In this document: in pieces, positions 34,813 to 45,250 of the stretch
Layout of the letters: each line of letters opens with the position of its first letter
Position numbering within the stretch: the stretch's first letter is position 1
DNA from: Trichostrongylus colubriformis
Taxonomy: Eukaryota > Nematoda > Chromadorea > Rhabditida > Trichostrongylidae
Length of the DNA stretch: 64,000 bases
NCBI GenBank assembly: GCA_963978905.1
Contig: OZ022257.1
Coordinates: 21,349,774-21,413,773 of the forward strand
Reading direction: 5' to 3'
Notes under the pieces: model-generated
The model's input: only the letters and a program-made list of their open reading frames with translations
Database searches by the model: none
What the model was told of the DNA's origin: nothing
Made by a program: the position numbers and the translations under genes

Positions 34813-35509
34813 ATCTTCAGCGGGACTCGAATGCACCCAGTGGGATTCTCACCTTTCTTCAGATTCCGGCAGTTCAATTGCTCTATCGAGACTGCACGGC
34901 TTCTCTTCGCTTCTAGATATCAAAGTTGTTCAAAATCGTTTACGATCACTTGTACAATGTTAAGATGGCGTTTCTCCTTTTCAGGCATTTTTAGATTCTT
35001 CTCAGCCCATCAAACCGGGTTTCTAATATCTTATGTCTGCCGAGAAAGCATATCACCAATCATATTTGGTCTATAGTGAACAAGACATAAAGGCCGACAG
35101 CGAAACCCTGTTCCGATTTCTCCTCATCCCACTAGCGCTCACTCTCTCTCTTTTTGCTTCGCCTTACAATGGTGATAGGTATACACCTGAAAGGACAGTC
35201 TTTCAGTAGAGACTGGTTATTCAGCAGTTAACTTGATTTCTCGTCTTTCATTCATTGACTCCAAAAACGCTCACCAAAGCAGTTCGTATCTTCGCCCTCA
35301 TTTGTAATCTCAACACTATGGCATATCCTATATGCCGCTATAATATCTTCACGATATCGGTCATACACTTTATCCGTTTATCTCTCCTCTCGTTATTCTT
35401 AATCCTGCATCAGTTAAACAAATAGCTTGTGCGCCAATATTCTTCGGACTTTATCCCCGAATTGGTATCGTTATTTCGTTGCAGTTATCGCAACCAATGT
35501 TCCTGATAA

Positions 35510-35728
35510 CTACCGTTCTTTGATGTTAGTTCTGTTACGATGCAGGTTGTCTATGAACTGCGGGTATGGTTTAAGCTCCAGCTCTCCAACAAAAATATGA
35601 GCATGGTTCAATGATGCGAGCTGTAGTTTATCATCATAAGCGAAGGACACGGAGCATAATCTGCAGCCTTCGAAATGTCTAGTAGACTGAATACATTCCC
35701 TACAATACACATCTGAAGAAAGGTTCAT
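35510..35728 (-). other. Cysteine-rich exon-like frame
   Basis: On the reverse strand, CTTTCTTCAG (about 35737-35728) is a strong acceptor followed by an open segment 'VYCRECIQSTRHFEGCRLC'. It continues through a hydrophilic region to a GT at about 35511. The C-x2-C...C-x2-C spacing resembles a zinc-binding knuckle. No neighbouring exon was found and the family is unknown. It could be one exon of a gene or a piece of a mobile element. Confidence 0.3.
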
Positions 35729-35999
35729 GGCAATTGCAGCGCACAAAAGTCATGTGATATCCTGTTGGCCTTACTATAAATAAATAAAACGCTTCATCCG
35801 TCTGTTCCTGTCTGTCACGAATTTAGCATTACATGACTAACAGTCTGTAGAGATAGGATCACGTTTAGGATGGGTAGAGCATGATATGAGAACTGATGAG
35901 CACACATGAACCAAACCAAGCTCCGCCCACTGCGGGCGGGGCGTGCACATTCATAGGGATGCGCGATGAGCTCGTTCCGCTTTTATTATCTGTATTTTA

Positions 36000-36682
36000 T
36001 TAGGTCTATGCAGAATAAATGGCCAAAACGGACCACTTTCTTCAAAACGCCATAACTTCGCTCAGACACAACTTTATTTGTCGAAATGAAAACCATTCCA
36101 ATCTACACAACCTTGCCAACGATCTGGTAAAGAAAATATGCCATCATGATCAAATTCTGGATTGCGAAAATTAATGAAGTCAACGATGGCATTTTCAACA
36201 TGCATCGTATCGGCGAACTCCTTCTGACCCAGGTTTGCATCGAGAACCGGGAAATAGTGGGAATTCGTCAGAGATAGGTCTGAGGAATAAGGGGGCTGAG
36301 GGAGAGTCTCGATCAGTTTCTGCCGGGTGACTTGCGAACTGTGGGATTTTGCGTTGTTTTGCGCACCCAGTAAAAAAATGATGCAGTTAGGCATCGAGCC
36401 TCTCCCTCACCCCCTTATTCCCCAGACCTATCCCTGACGGATTACCACTTTTTCCGGGTTCCCGATGCAAACCTGCAGCAGAAAAATTATGCACGGTAAA
36501 AATGCCACTCTTGACTTTATTGATTCTCGCAATCCAGAATTTGATCGTGATGGTATATTTTCCTTAGCAGATCGTTGGCAAAATTCTGTAGATTCGAACG
36601 GTTTTTATTTCGACAAATAAAGTTGTGTCTGAGCGAAGTTAGGGCCAATTACGTTTCGGCCATTTATTCTGCATACACCTAA
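36000..36682. mobile_element. Fold-back mariner element
   Basis: The ends 'ttaggtctatgcagaataaa' and the complement of 'tttattctgcatacacctaa' are flanked by TA at 35998-35999 and 36683-36684. Both arms are copies of the same mariner 3' part in opposite orientations, meeting near 36395. So the element is a long palindrome lacking the 5' half of the transposase gene. Confidence 0.85.
36074..36394 (-). pseudogene. Mariner transposase C-terminal fragment
   Basis: The reverse frame reads 'QPPYSSDLSLTNSHYF' (the third-Asp region, altered) and ends with 'RWQGCVDWNGFHFDK', a typical mariner C-terminus. 'NNAKSH' replaces the usual HDNARPH, so a catalytic Asp is lost. The other arm carries the same region on the + strand with stops and frameshifts. 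Confidence 0.8.
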
Positions 36683-36689
36683 TACCTCT

Positions 36690-39600
36690 GCCAATGTACT
36701 AACGTTACCTAAAATTTCGGTAGAGCTTTTTCCGTTCTCTGATTGTTTTTTGAGAATTGGGTTTCCTCAGCCAGAGTCAGATGTGTACTGCGCCATAAGG
36801 CTCACATCACAACTCCAAAAAAAAGAAAAAGTAGTCTCAGTATTCATTTTGTTCCATTAATCTCATGTTCATCACAGAGGCTGATTGGCTGAGATAAACA
36901 TTCCACTTTGCTTACGCTTATTTTCGGTATAGATTGTTATCAGAGACGGCATGATACAGTGAGCTGCAGACATCCGTTCTCGCTCTTGCAATGCAGCTGT
37001 TGAATCGCCTTTACCTTCTCACATGTTCCAATATATCTGAAGCATGGAAACACGGCCATAGCTTTTGGAACACTGCTCCTCCTGTCCGTAGTGCATATTA
37101 AAGGTATAAACTGCTTCAGATTGATCGAAATCAAATATTTGAGGGTCGAGCAGCGATCACGAGAGTTTCTTGTCAAGAATCTCAGATGGGGTAGCCATCG
37201 CTCAGCAAAAAATAGACACCTGAAAGCACGTTCTCCGGAAATCTCACACGTAGAACACGACCTCTCAATATTTCCGGGGTGCGTGCTGGAATGTCCAATT
37301 AGATCATGTCACGTAAGGGGCTGCGGCTGCGCTCCCGAGCGCGCCGCCGATTCACGAAGCGTGTGGCAAGGTGCATGACGCGCGTGATGACCTATTGAGC
37401 TCTCCTGATGCACACGCCATTTCCGTCTTTTAGTGAGCTGCGAAAGCCGGCCTATTGGGTCACGGTACATTGAGCATATGGGCTTCAGGCACCAGTTGCA
37501 AATGACAGAATGAGTTGCAAATGACAATCTATAGAGGGACTAATATATCTCGTGCGTTATCCACTTTTCCACTTTGCTGAGGTTCCAGATGAGTTGGAGG
37601 CAGCTTCAACCTTCACCTGTATCTGTGCCACCTATTGACAAATTTCCACATGAATCTAGTAACGTAAGCTACTTCACGTTTGTTCTCTTCCAGAGTATTG
37701 CTAGTGCTTCAAACGACGATAATGATCTTTCTTAGCACGTCATTGTGTCATGACAATTTCACAACAGATGAGCCTTGAGATTGTTTTACAAATGTAGCTC
37801 ATACAAGACTACCGCTGATTAGAGGATCTTGCGTCATCAGATCTTGCGCCGTGAAGTCCGATCTTCCAGAGTACCTTCTCCATATATATGCAGTTCTAGG
37901 AGTGGCCAGTGGGTCCGTTTGCCACGTAGAGATTTAAGCACGATCGCACCCGAGTCATCTTGCGAGACGCTATCCTGTGTAACGGTCCTCCAGACGCTTG
38001 CCAAAGACCTGCGTAGGAGACTGGAACAGTGAAAATCGACCGGATATCTCATGAGTAAAAACTACGAAGGCGTTCAGTAATTTTCACTCGGTGACGGGTG
38101 GGCATATTCAGATTTTCTTCCTTAGGTCTCCGCCAGGACCCGTCTTTGAGCGGGTGTCCTGCCTTTCATTTACTGTTGTTATTAATGAAACAGAGAAAAG
38201 AGTGAAAGGCAGTCTGGTAGTGTGGGTGTTCATTATGCATCTGTCACTGCTGATCCTGATCCGCTAGCGGAGGAGACCAGTAACTACGGACTGGTATCGC
38301 TAGCGTGCTGCATACTAACGAAGACCAGTTTTCTGAGTTTATCGTGTTGGTGACATCTATCTCTGGGGTCATCAACTTTACGCTCACGGTTTTTCATGTT
38401 TGCGAAACGCTATCGCATAGAATGCATGCCGCACAATACGATTGATTTCTTGTCTAACAATCAGTGCACCTTCCATTAATTTCGATTGCTCATTGCTCAC
38501 TGTTTCCTGCTTCGTGCATTTCTCACATTCTTTTCATTTTTTGCGCCATTACGACGTAGTAATCAGAGTAGTTCCGAGATACCTATAAAAAGAAAAGATT
38601 TACTTAGGCATGAAAAAATTCCTTGAAGTTCTTCCAGTCTTCGGTCTCCATATGGAACCGTTGAGGGGTTTCTCGCTCGTCCTTTAGCTACTTCGATGAG
38701 ACCTATCCTGCGACAACTCTTTGCTGGGTTTGCTCATTTATTGCCAATTCCGTCACATGTATGCACTCGTATCACAGCTCTAGGCAGGTCGTGGCCTATA
38801 GACGTGGGTGAGAGTGCATCAAACGTACTCTGCGTCTCCTCAGCCTTCTACCACTATCACTCTAGTCCATAGATGCACTGGCTAGCGCTGTGATATGGAC
38901 TGTGTGTATATTGTTTTGTTCTTATTCCGTGTTTCCGTGTCAAAATTGATTGCGAAAAAACACCAAAAACAAGGGTGCCAAAAGGAATAATATTCTCAAG
39001 GTTCTGGTCAAGAATATAGGGTGAAGCGCAAGGAGTAGGATAACAGCTCCTACAATCTAGCATTTCGGCGAAAAAAGCTCACGGTAGGGAAAAATCAAGC
39101 GTACAGAAAGAATTGCAAATAGCCAAGTCTCGACATCCAAGTTTTTGCTGTCCTTCTTCCGCCCGCCCCTGTCTCCCTCCACCGCTTCTGCCCATCACTG
39201 GCGTGGAGAAAGATCCGTTAGAGAAGAAGGTTTCTACGGATGTGCATCTTGGGCCCCTCTCCGGTTAGATCCGTCAACTGGTTTTGTACCGAATATCGTC
39301 GGATTTGCGAAATTTTGGTACTCTGCCGCATCGACTCGCAGCAACGCACGTCCAGATCATTCGTAAGCTGAGCTGCTTGACGATTTCATCTCAGGCATTT
39401 TAAAGCGTAGAGCCTGCGCTACTACCCACTATTCAGTCGCTGCTTTTGAGACTACTCCCACGAGAGTATGGGGCGACTTTTACCGCATCACGTGCTACCC
39501 ACGAGACCACGGAAAACTCTATTCTTTACCATTGTGCTCAGGCCCTATCCAATCCTGGCGGCATACTATGATATCTTAGTTGAAAACGCTTTTTGATCAC

Positions 39601-40405
39601 ATATACCTATGACACTCATGTTGACACTTCTCCTCTTCTGATATGGAAAGGTCTTCTAGGGCGGTCAATACTTCTGCCGTTACCATGTACATAATACAGG
39701 AGCTCCAATCCGCGATCGCCCCACAAAGAACATGTACAGTGGGTCTCAGGACGGTTAGGGATTGAGCAGAAGGAATATTTCAACCACTTTTAATGTATGT
39801 GTCGTGGGACACGGGACCTATTTGTGATATTGCACAAGCGACATGCTCAAAACGTTGTCGCGCATGCATATGTAAGCACACGCCAAAGATTTCAAGCATC
39901 ATCAATGAAAATATCGCTTCCTTGTTTCTCGTAGTACGAACAGGAAGTGAAGCCCTTCCGGCGCGTTCATTCCTCTATTGAGCATGTTTTGTGGCAAGTG
40001 TGCCATTTCTTAACGCGCTACCACGAAAGGTGAAACGCATCGATGTTTAGGCTGTGAGGAACTCTAAATAGCGGTGTGTTCTCACAGAAATAATTATCAT
40101 CATGGCCATTGCATTTACCACCCTTATATGAGAATCACATGCTCAGTTAATGGATAAATAGCTATATGCAATCGAATTCATACTATCAGTCGATAACTAT
40201 CTAAACTCCCCACAGCGACCACTACAGCTAACAATAAGTGTTGGATGGTCAGTGGACAAGTACATTTCGCTCCTGAATCATGAATATTAGTCGTAGATAT
40301 TGTAACAAAAGGTACAGACGGCTAAACCATCGTTACTTGAGAACTTGTGGCCTTTTGGGGAAACGATATGCAGTGGGGAATGACTAGATTATCGAAGTAG
40401 AGGAC
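36690..40405. other. Gene-poor stretch, no gene recognised
   Basis: No conserved protein segment or matched splice pairs. Text near 38785 ('gcaggtcgtggcctat', 'gggtgagagtg') weakly resembles the inverted repeat at 47.03-47.2 kb. Frames up to about 95 codons are scattered on both strands and not supported. Confidence 0.4.
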
Positions 40406-40429
40406 TTACTTAAGCACTGAATGCTCAGC

Positions 40430-40675
40430 AAGTGAACATGGTCCGTACTCCGATATGGGATAGGACAGAAATGTTCCCACCACTTCACTACATTAAATTC
40501 TTGATAGTGATGGACGTCTGTAGAGAAACCAGTTGAGTTAGCTCTCAGTGTATCACACTGGAATTATGCGAGTTATTATAGGCGTCATCGATATCGGTTG
40601 GCCAGCATTGCCCATTCCTCTACCACACGATAGTGTTGTCCACGCAGTACTGTGCTATTGTTGAACTGGTGCAAA
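40430..40675 (+). repeat. Dispersed repeat R1, copy 2
   Basis: Aligns with 60-310 through 'gtactccgat', 'gaaaccagttgagttagc', 'cacactgga' and 'cgcagtactgtgc'. Diverged. Confidence 0.6.
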
Positions 40676-40934
40676 CTTGAAGGATCACTTTGGATGCATC
40701 AAAGCGCTGGATTATGAAATTAGAGATGGTGAGAAGTACGTCGTCGAGGGAAAATCCGCAAAAACCCCCAATAGCGAAAATAAAGTTTTCTGGCATTTGT
40801 CCGTGCACGAGATTACCGCCTGCAAAAGAGCCATTGAGTCAGATCCGTTGAATGGTCTCATGAGGAACACTGAAATATGACCTTTTTCCATCCCAACTTT
40901 TCGCTGCTGTTTAACCCCTTCTTTATCCTATCTC

Positions 40935-41315
40935 ATGGCACAAATCGCATACATCATTTGCCTTGCTACTGCCACTGTTGCCAGCATCATGCCAGCAATC
41001 ACGTTTGGAGTAGGCGGGCCTGACCTGCATGGTGGAGACGCGCTGTCTCCGTTGGCTCTGTGCGCTCCAGAAACTCAAACCTACTACTCGATAGAGGCAC
41101 AGCTTACGAAGCTGTGGGTCGAACTACCCGAGAACGGAGGCATTTGTGATACTACCATGATCCTGGATGTGCTTTCAACCTATCAAGCAGAGCATTCGCT
41201 TCCATTAGTAATAAATAAGCTAAAGAATTATCTCCATGAGGAGTTGAGCTGGAGTAATGAAGAAATGCCACCAGAAGAAATGTTCACCTCACCTAGTAAA
41301 CCATCCGCCTATTGA
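40935..41315 (+). repeat. Repeat family F, copy 4, with 126-codon open frame
   Basis: Family text 'gccactgttgccagc', 'atgccagcaatcacg', 'gctccagaaactcaaacc' and 'gtcgaactacccgag' runs to about 41175. The frame stays open through the repeat and on to a stop at 41315. The translated unit contains 'MPAITFGVGGPDL' and 'KLWVELPENGGICDT', alignable with the frames of the other copies. Coding status is unknown: no splice framing or domain is recognised. Confidence 0.6.
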
Positions 41316-41790
41316 TATTCGCAGTTTGCTGCATAGGCCAAAATAGGCTAAATGGAAATTCACATATTCCTTTAGTTATGAGTGGAAGTGACACCCCAGT
41401 GTTCAGAATAACCAGCCACCTGAATCCTGTCCTGTTCTCTTACTGAACATTGATATATGTCGTACTAAAAAAACCGAAGTCACATACATGTGTAACTTCA
41501 TTCATTCTGTTTTTTGGGGGGTACCGCTAGTCCATCCGCACATACCTGTTCTACTTCTGAATGCACGCGATAACAGAAGAAGTGGAAAACCTGCTCATAG
41601 TAAGTAAACCGCCTTTGCATTCTAGAGAACCATGCTATTGGTATAAGAAGGCTCCAGGCTGAGACGTACACTTTAATCCACGTTGCAGTGCAGTTGTCCT
41701 TCTAGTGCTCGTCAGTTAGATAATGGTCTGCAATCACATTAATCATATTGCATCCGAGCCATTCCTGTCGGATGAGGTACAAATACCTCA

Positions 41791-42111
41791 TTAAAGGCAT
41801 ACCTCGCAATAATCAGACCAGTCGGCTTACCTTTTTCGGCAACAGATCTCTGTGCAACTATGCAGGACGCACCCTTCGAGCATCCAGTGTGCACCGTCAT
41901 GATACTACACCTGCTTGGACACGCTCTTACAACATTTCTCAGCTCACAATCAGCTCATCAATGAGTAGGTGTTATGAAAGTGGTTTTGCGCGCGAGTAGC
42001 GCCGTGATGGTGCACCTTAGCTCGCAGAAAGAGCGCATACTGAATAGTTGCAAGAGTTGACTATATCGAAGGTTAAGTGGACTAGCCTTATTATCGCGAT
42101 GTGTGCTTTTA
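41791..42111. mobile_element. TIR element related to T1
   Basis: The ends 'aaaggcatacctcgcaataa' and the complement of 'ttatcgcgatgtgtgctttt' match the TIR of the 15.6-kb element with several changes. The interior is unrelated to the insert in T1, which supports the idea that T1 acquired foreign sequence. Confidence 0.6.
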
Positions 42112-42181
42112 GAGGCAGCAGGAGGGGCAATTTAATACTAAGTGTGAAAACCTTCTCAGTAGACGGACGCTCGGCGCTTAA

Positions 42182-42634
42182 AGGCATTGTTCACCGAAAA
42201 GTGGTTTCTATGTTACCCATACATTCTTGTTGTGTTTGCCTATCAGGGTCGCATGCAAAGTTTAACGCGAAAAAATGTGACACCGGCTAGAATAGAGCAC
42301 CACAAAGTTTCGGCCGGATGGGCGTGGCCTCCGAGCAACTGCCCACCCCGTCGCCGCCAGGGTTGGATATGTATTGTAGGGACAAAGTTACGTAAATAGT
42401 CCCATTCTCCGTTCTGAACCGTGACGGACCATGGGACGGGGTTTTTACTCGGAGGCCCCGCCCACCTGGTCCAGGGTTATTTGATTTTTTCTTTGTTAAT
42501 TTTTATTCGTTCGGGGAGCTACATCTTGGCCTTCACTTTTTCGTGTGATACTTGGCATGCGACCCTTATGAGGCAAATACAACATAAATATATGTGTAAC
42601 AAAGAAACTCGTTCTTCCTCGGACGATATCTTTA
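42182..42634. mobile_element. Repeat family P, copy at 42.2 kb
   Basis: The left end follows TTAA (42178-42181). The arms contain 'gttacccatacattcttg' and 'atgcaaagtttaacgcgaaa' against mirrored 'caacataaatatatgtgtaa'. The GC-rich centre has 'gggcgtggcctccgagc' against 'cggaggccccgcccacc'. A long fold-back with no protein. Confidence 0.75.
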
Positions 42635-43019
42635 TGTAAGAAGAAAATATGTGACGCAACTCGCGTGGGAAGGTGCACCCTAAGCTACTTATCATGACCC
42701 TGCCGTAGTGCGCCGTGCTACGCCCAACCGGCAGCCTTGGTGAACGCGGCAAACGCCAAAGCTCGGAACCGTTGACTTCTTCCCCCTAGGTAACGCGGAA
42801 GGCGCTATCAAAGGTATCCATTTTCTGTGTTTGTTGACGTCCCATACCACGGTACCTATCATCTCCACTTCCATACTCAACACTGGACCAAACTACTCCT
42901 CCTGGTGCATGTTCTTCCATGATATTCGTAATTCACTGAAACCCAAGGTCTAATAAGAACAGCTATGCTCTTCATCTGTAATTTCCTCCGCGTAATCGTG
43001 CTTTTCGATACATATGTAC

Positions 43020-43215
43020 ATATATCTATGTATTTTGTGTGGGTCTACTTATGTTGCGGCTCGTCGGGCGGTTGCCCTCCTAACCGCCAGCGCAACAGCT
43101 TCGTGGTTTCGGGTCTCGGACCCCACGCCACCCGACTCCTGCACCTGCGGGTTGTCACTGTTCACATGGGCTTCCCTGAAACCATACTGTTTTCCCCGCA
43201 GTATGGCCGCCCCTT
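43020..43215. other. GC-rich segment, unassigned
   Basis: GC-rich compared with its AT-rich flanks. Two overlapping frames are open on the + strand ('FRVSDPTPPDSCTCG' in one), but no family is recognised. It could be part of a retroelement. Confidence 0.3.
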
Positions 43216-43223
43216 CGCGGAGG

Positions 43224-43302
43224 GATAAATTCTCGCACTTCCACCCTATAGACTACCCTTGGATATATTCTCGCGCTTCCACCCTATAGACCAGCCTTGG
43301 TA
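43224..43302 (+). repeat. Two-unit tandem repeat
   Basis: 'cttccaccctatagac' preceded by 'attctcgc' occurs twice, with a spacing of about 38 bp. Confidence 0.85.
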
Positions 43303-43336
43303 CGACAGCAAGTACAGCAATTACGATCACTATATT

Positions 43337-44133
43337 TATTACCCTAAAGTCTGATAGATAAGTCCGCCCGCACGCAGTGTCGCGCGCGGCACAGGCGACC
43401 GCAGTCTTCAAAGGACCGGAGATGAGGGAAATTGAGATTGTGGATTGTATTAATAACGAGTTTATGTTGTATTGTTTATTGTATTTGTTAATATATAAGC
43501 GAGCAGCAAGTGAAGTTGGTTCGTACGAAAGGTGAACACGGAAACTTCACAGTTGGCAGAGCAGTGAACGAATGAGAGGAGAATCGTTGTCCAACGGGGT
43601 TTCAACGCTGCGATGGTTTTGGCCATGAAATAGCGGTTTAATAAAAACTTTTCCTTATTCCTGTTACGATAATGGTGCACAAAGCCTCGCAGAAATGCGT
43701 CTTTCACCTTATTTTCCCCTGCTAAACGCGCTCCTTCTACCGCGTCAAGTTTTTGCACCTGATGTAAGCCCTCCTTTAATCATTGAGCCCTCAGAAATGC
43801 ACTTAAGATCAGCAGTATACGGGAGGAATAATAAAACTGTTTTCGTAAGATTTCATTTATTCATGTAGATTTAAATGTCATGAATGTTTGTGACGATGAA
43901 ATCGAGATTGCCTAGAAAACTCAAGGCAAATTATCATTATTACACGGGTAAAACGAAGATTTTGATAGGTGGTATTTTTCGATATTAGAAATAAAGTTGA
44001 ATGAACATTTTCTACCATTCTGTAGTTCTTAAGAATGAAGGGTGCATCGCGATCCTGTGTTTTTTGAAGACTGCGCCTGCGTTCACCGCTGCCACGCGAC
44101 ATCGCGTGCGGGCGGACTTATCTATCAGACTTT
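43337..44133. mobile_element. TIR element family C, copy 2
   Basis: The ends 'accctaaagtctgatagata' and the complement of 'tatctatcagactttagggt' are inverted over about 40 bp and continue into the 'cgcgcggcacaggcg' block. The interior matches 25.1-25.8 kb in the opposite orientation. No transposase is recognised. Confidence 0.8.
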
Positions 44134-44266
44134 AGGGTATATACACACTATCCACAATAGTCGACCTACTCTCATTATCCTCCCTGGCCTCAGGTCCGAC
44201 CGTCTTCATCCCCCAAGGGTCAACTAAAAGAATAGTAGCGGTAACTTCTGCACCCTACAGGCTTTC

Positions 44267-44492
44267 GGGTGAATATCGTTAGGACAGAAACGTCGCGTGG
44301 CCGTGTTCGGCACGCGATGGGATGGTGCGAGCTATGCGCGCCGTATTAGTTGAGTCCTGAAGCGATTATGCATAGAATGAGGCGTAGAAACATCGCTTCA
44401 AGACCCATCCAATGGGGCGCGCATAGCTCGCACCATCCCGTCACGTGCCGAACACGGCCACGCGACGTTTCTGTCCTAACGATATACACCCA
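44267..44492. mobile_element. MITE family M2, copy 1
   Basis: A near-perfect palindrome: 'ttaggacagaaacgtcgcgt' at the left against 'acgcgacgtttctgtcctaa' at the right, with pairing for about 80 bp inward ('gatggtgcgagctatgcgc'). A second copy at 60412-60640 is inserted in a family P element. Confidence 0.88.
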
Positions 44493-44499
44493 GGCTTTC

Positions 44500-45065
44500 T
44501 ACCCCGCCTGCAGCCGTTCACGTCCTCGGGTATAGCGGACGTGAGCATACCAGCGCTCAACCAAGCCGACCGCGGTCCGCCCGACCGCACTGCGTCCTGA
44601 CGGCCTCCAGAGCGTGAGAGTCAAGCTCTCACCATCAACAGTCCGGCATGGCATCCTCGCAGCTTACGTCCGGTGCCTTCTCCCCCCGGAAGGAAAGTGT
44701 GTAAGCACCGACTGGCAGTGGCGACCCCTTTTATGGAGCCACGACTGGGGGCGAGCCGGGCGCGCGGTGCGCCCACAGGGACAGTCGCGTTCCGCGACAA
44801 CTTACAACAGAAAATCGCTTCGCGAGGTCGCACTCGCGACGCCACCAGTTCGACTTGCCGAATCGATTACCCTTGAGAGCCCGGAAGAGCGTGGCTGCGT
44901 CACCTCTGCATTTACACCCATGCCACACTGCCTCCTGTACCCATGCCACTCTGCTTCCTTCCACCCATGCCACACTGCCTCGCTTGAAGCCTGCCTTGCA
45001 CTGCCACTGGCACTCGCACCCGCCGCGCCGCTCGCCGCGGGCGGGCGGCTACGCAATTTTTTGTC
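44500..45065. other. GC- and CpG-rich block with small tandem repeats
   Basis: About 560 bp much richer in G, C and CpG than the surroundings. 'acccatgccacactgcctc' and near copies occur three times at about 44918-44985. Frames up to 151 codons are open on both strands because GC-rich DNA has few stops; none looks like a known protein. It lies just upstream of the glucuronosyltransferase gene and ends shortly before its leader acceptor. It could be the remains of a retroelement, or a promoter-proximal region. Confidence 0.45.
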
Positions 45066-45194
45066 GTAAACAGACCCACCCATGTATTGTCACAAGGATG
45101 CGAGTTGTGTTCGAAACACACGACCTCAGCGTAACAACAGCTTTGCTAACTTCTCTCATTTCTAGCCGAAAATATGCCTTCACCAACAGCTTTT

Positions 45195-45208
45195 ATATTT
45201 TATTTCAG
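45195..45208 (+). promoter_or_regulatory. Candidate trans-splice acceptor
   Basis: 'atattttatttcag' is a strong nematode acceptor 42 nt upstream of the ATG at 45251, with no exon visible upstream. It is best explained as the spliced-leader addition site of the glucuronosyltransferase mRNA. Confidence 0.6.
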
Positions 45209-45250
45209 AATACGCACCCAAAATTGGCGGAAACGGAGAACTGGAGACGA

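Noticed and set aside
34654..35076. 140-codon open frame
   Set aside because: It spans a short tandem repeat, has no conserved segment and no splice framing.
44614..45069. 151-codon open frame and overlapping long frames on both strands
   Set aside because: They lie in a GC-rich block where stops are scarce. The translations are repetitive Pro/His/Leu text with no family resemblance, and frames are open on both strands at once.
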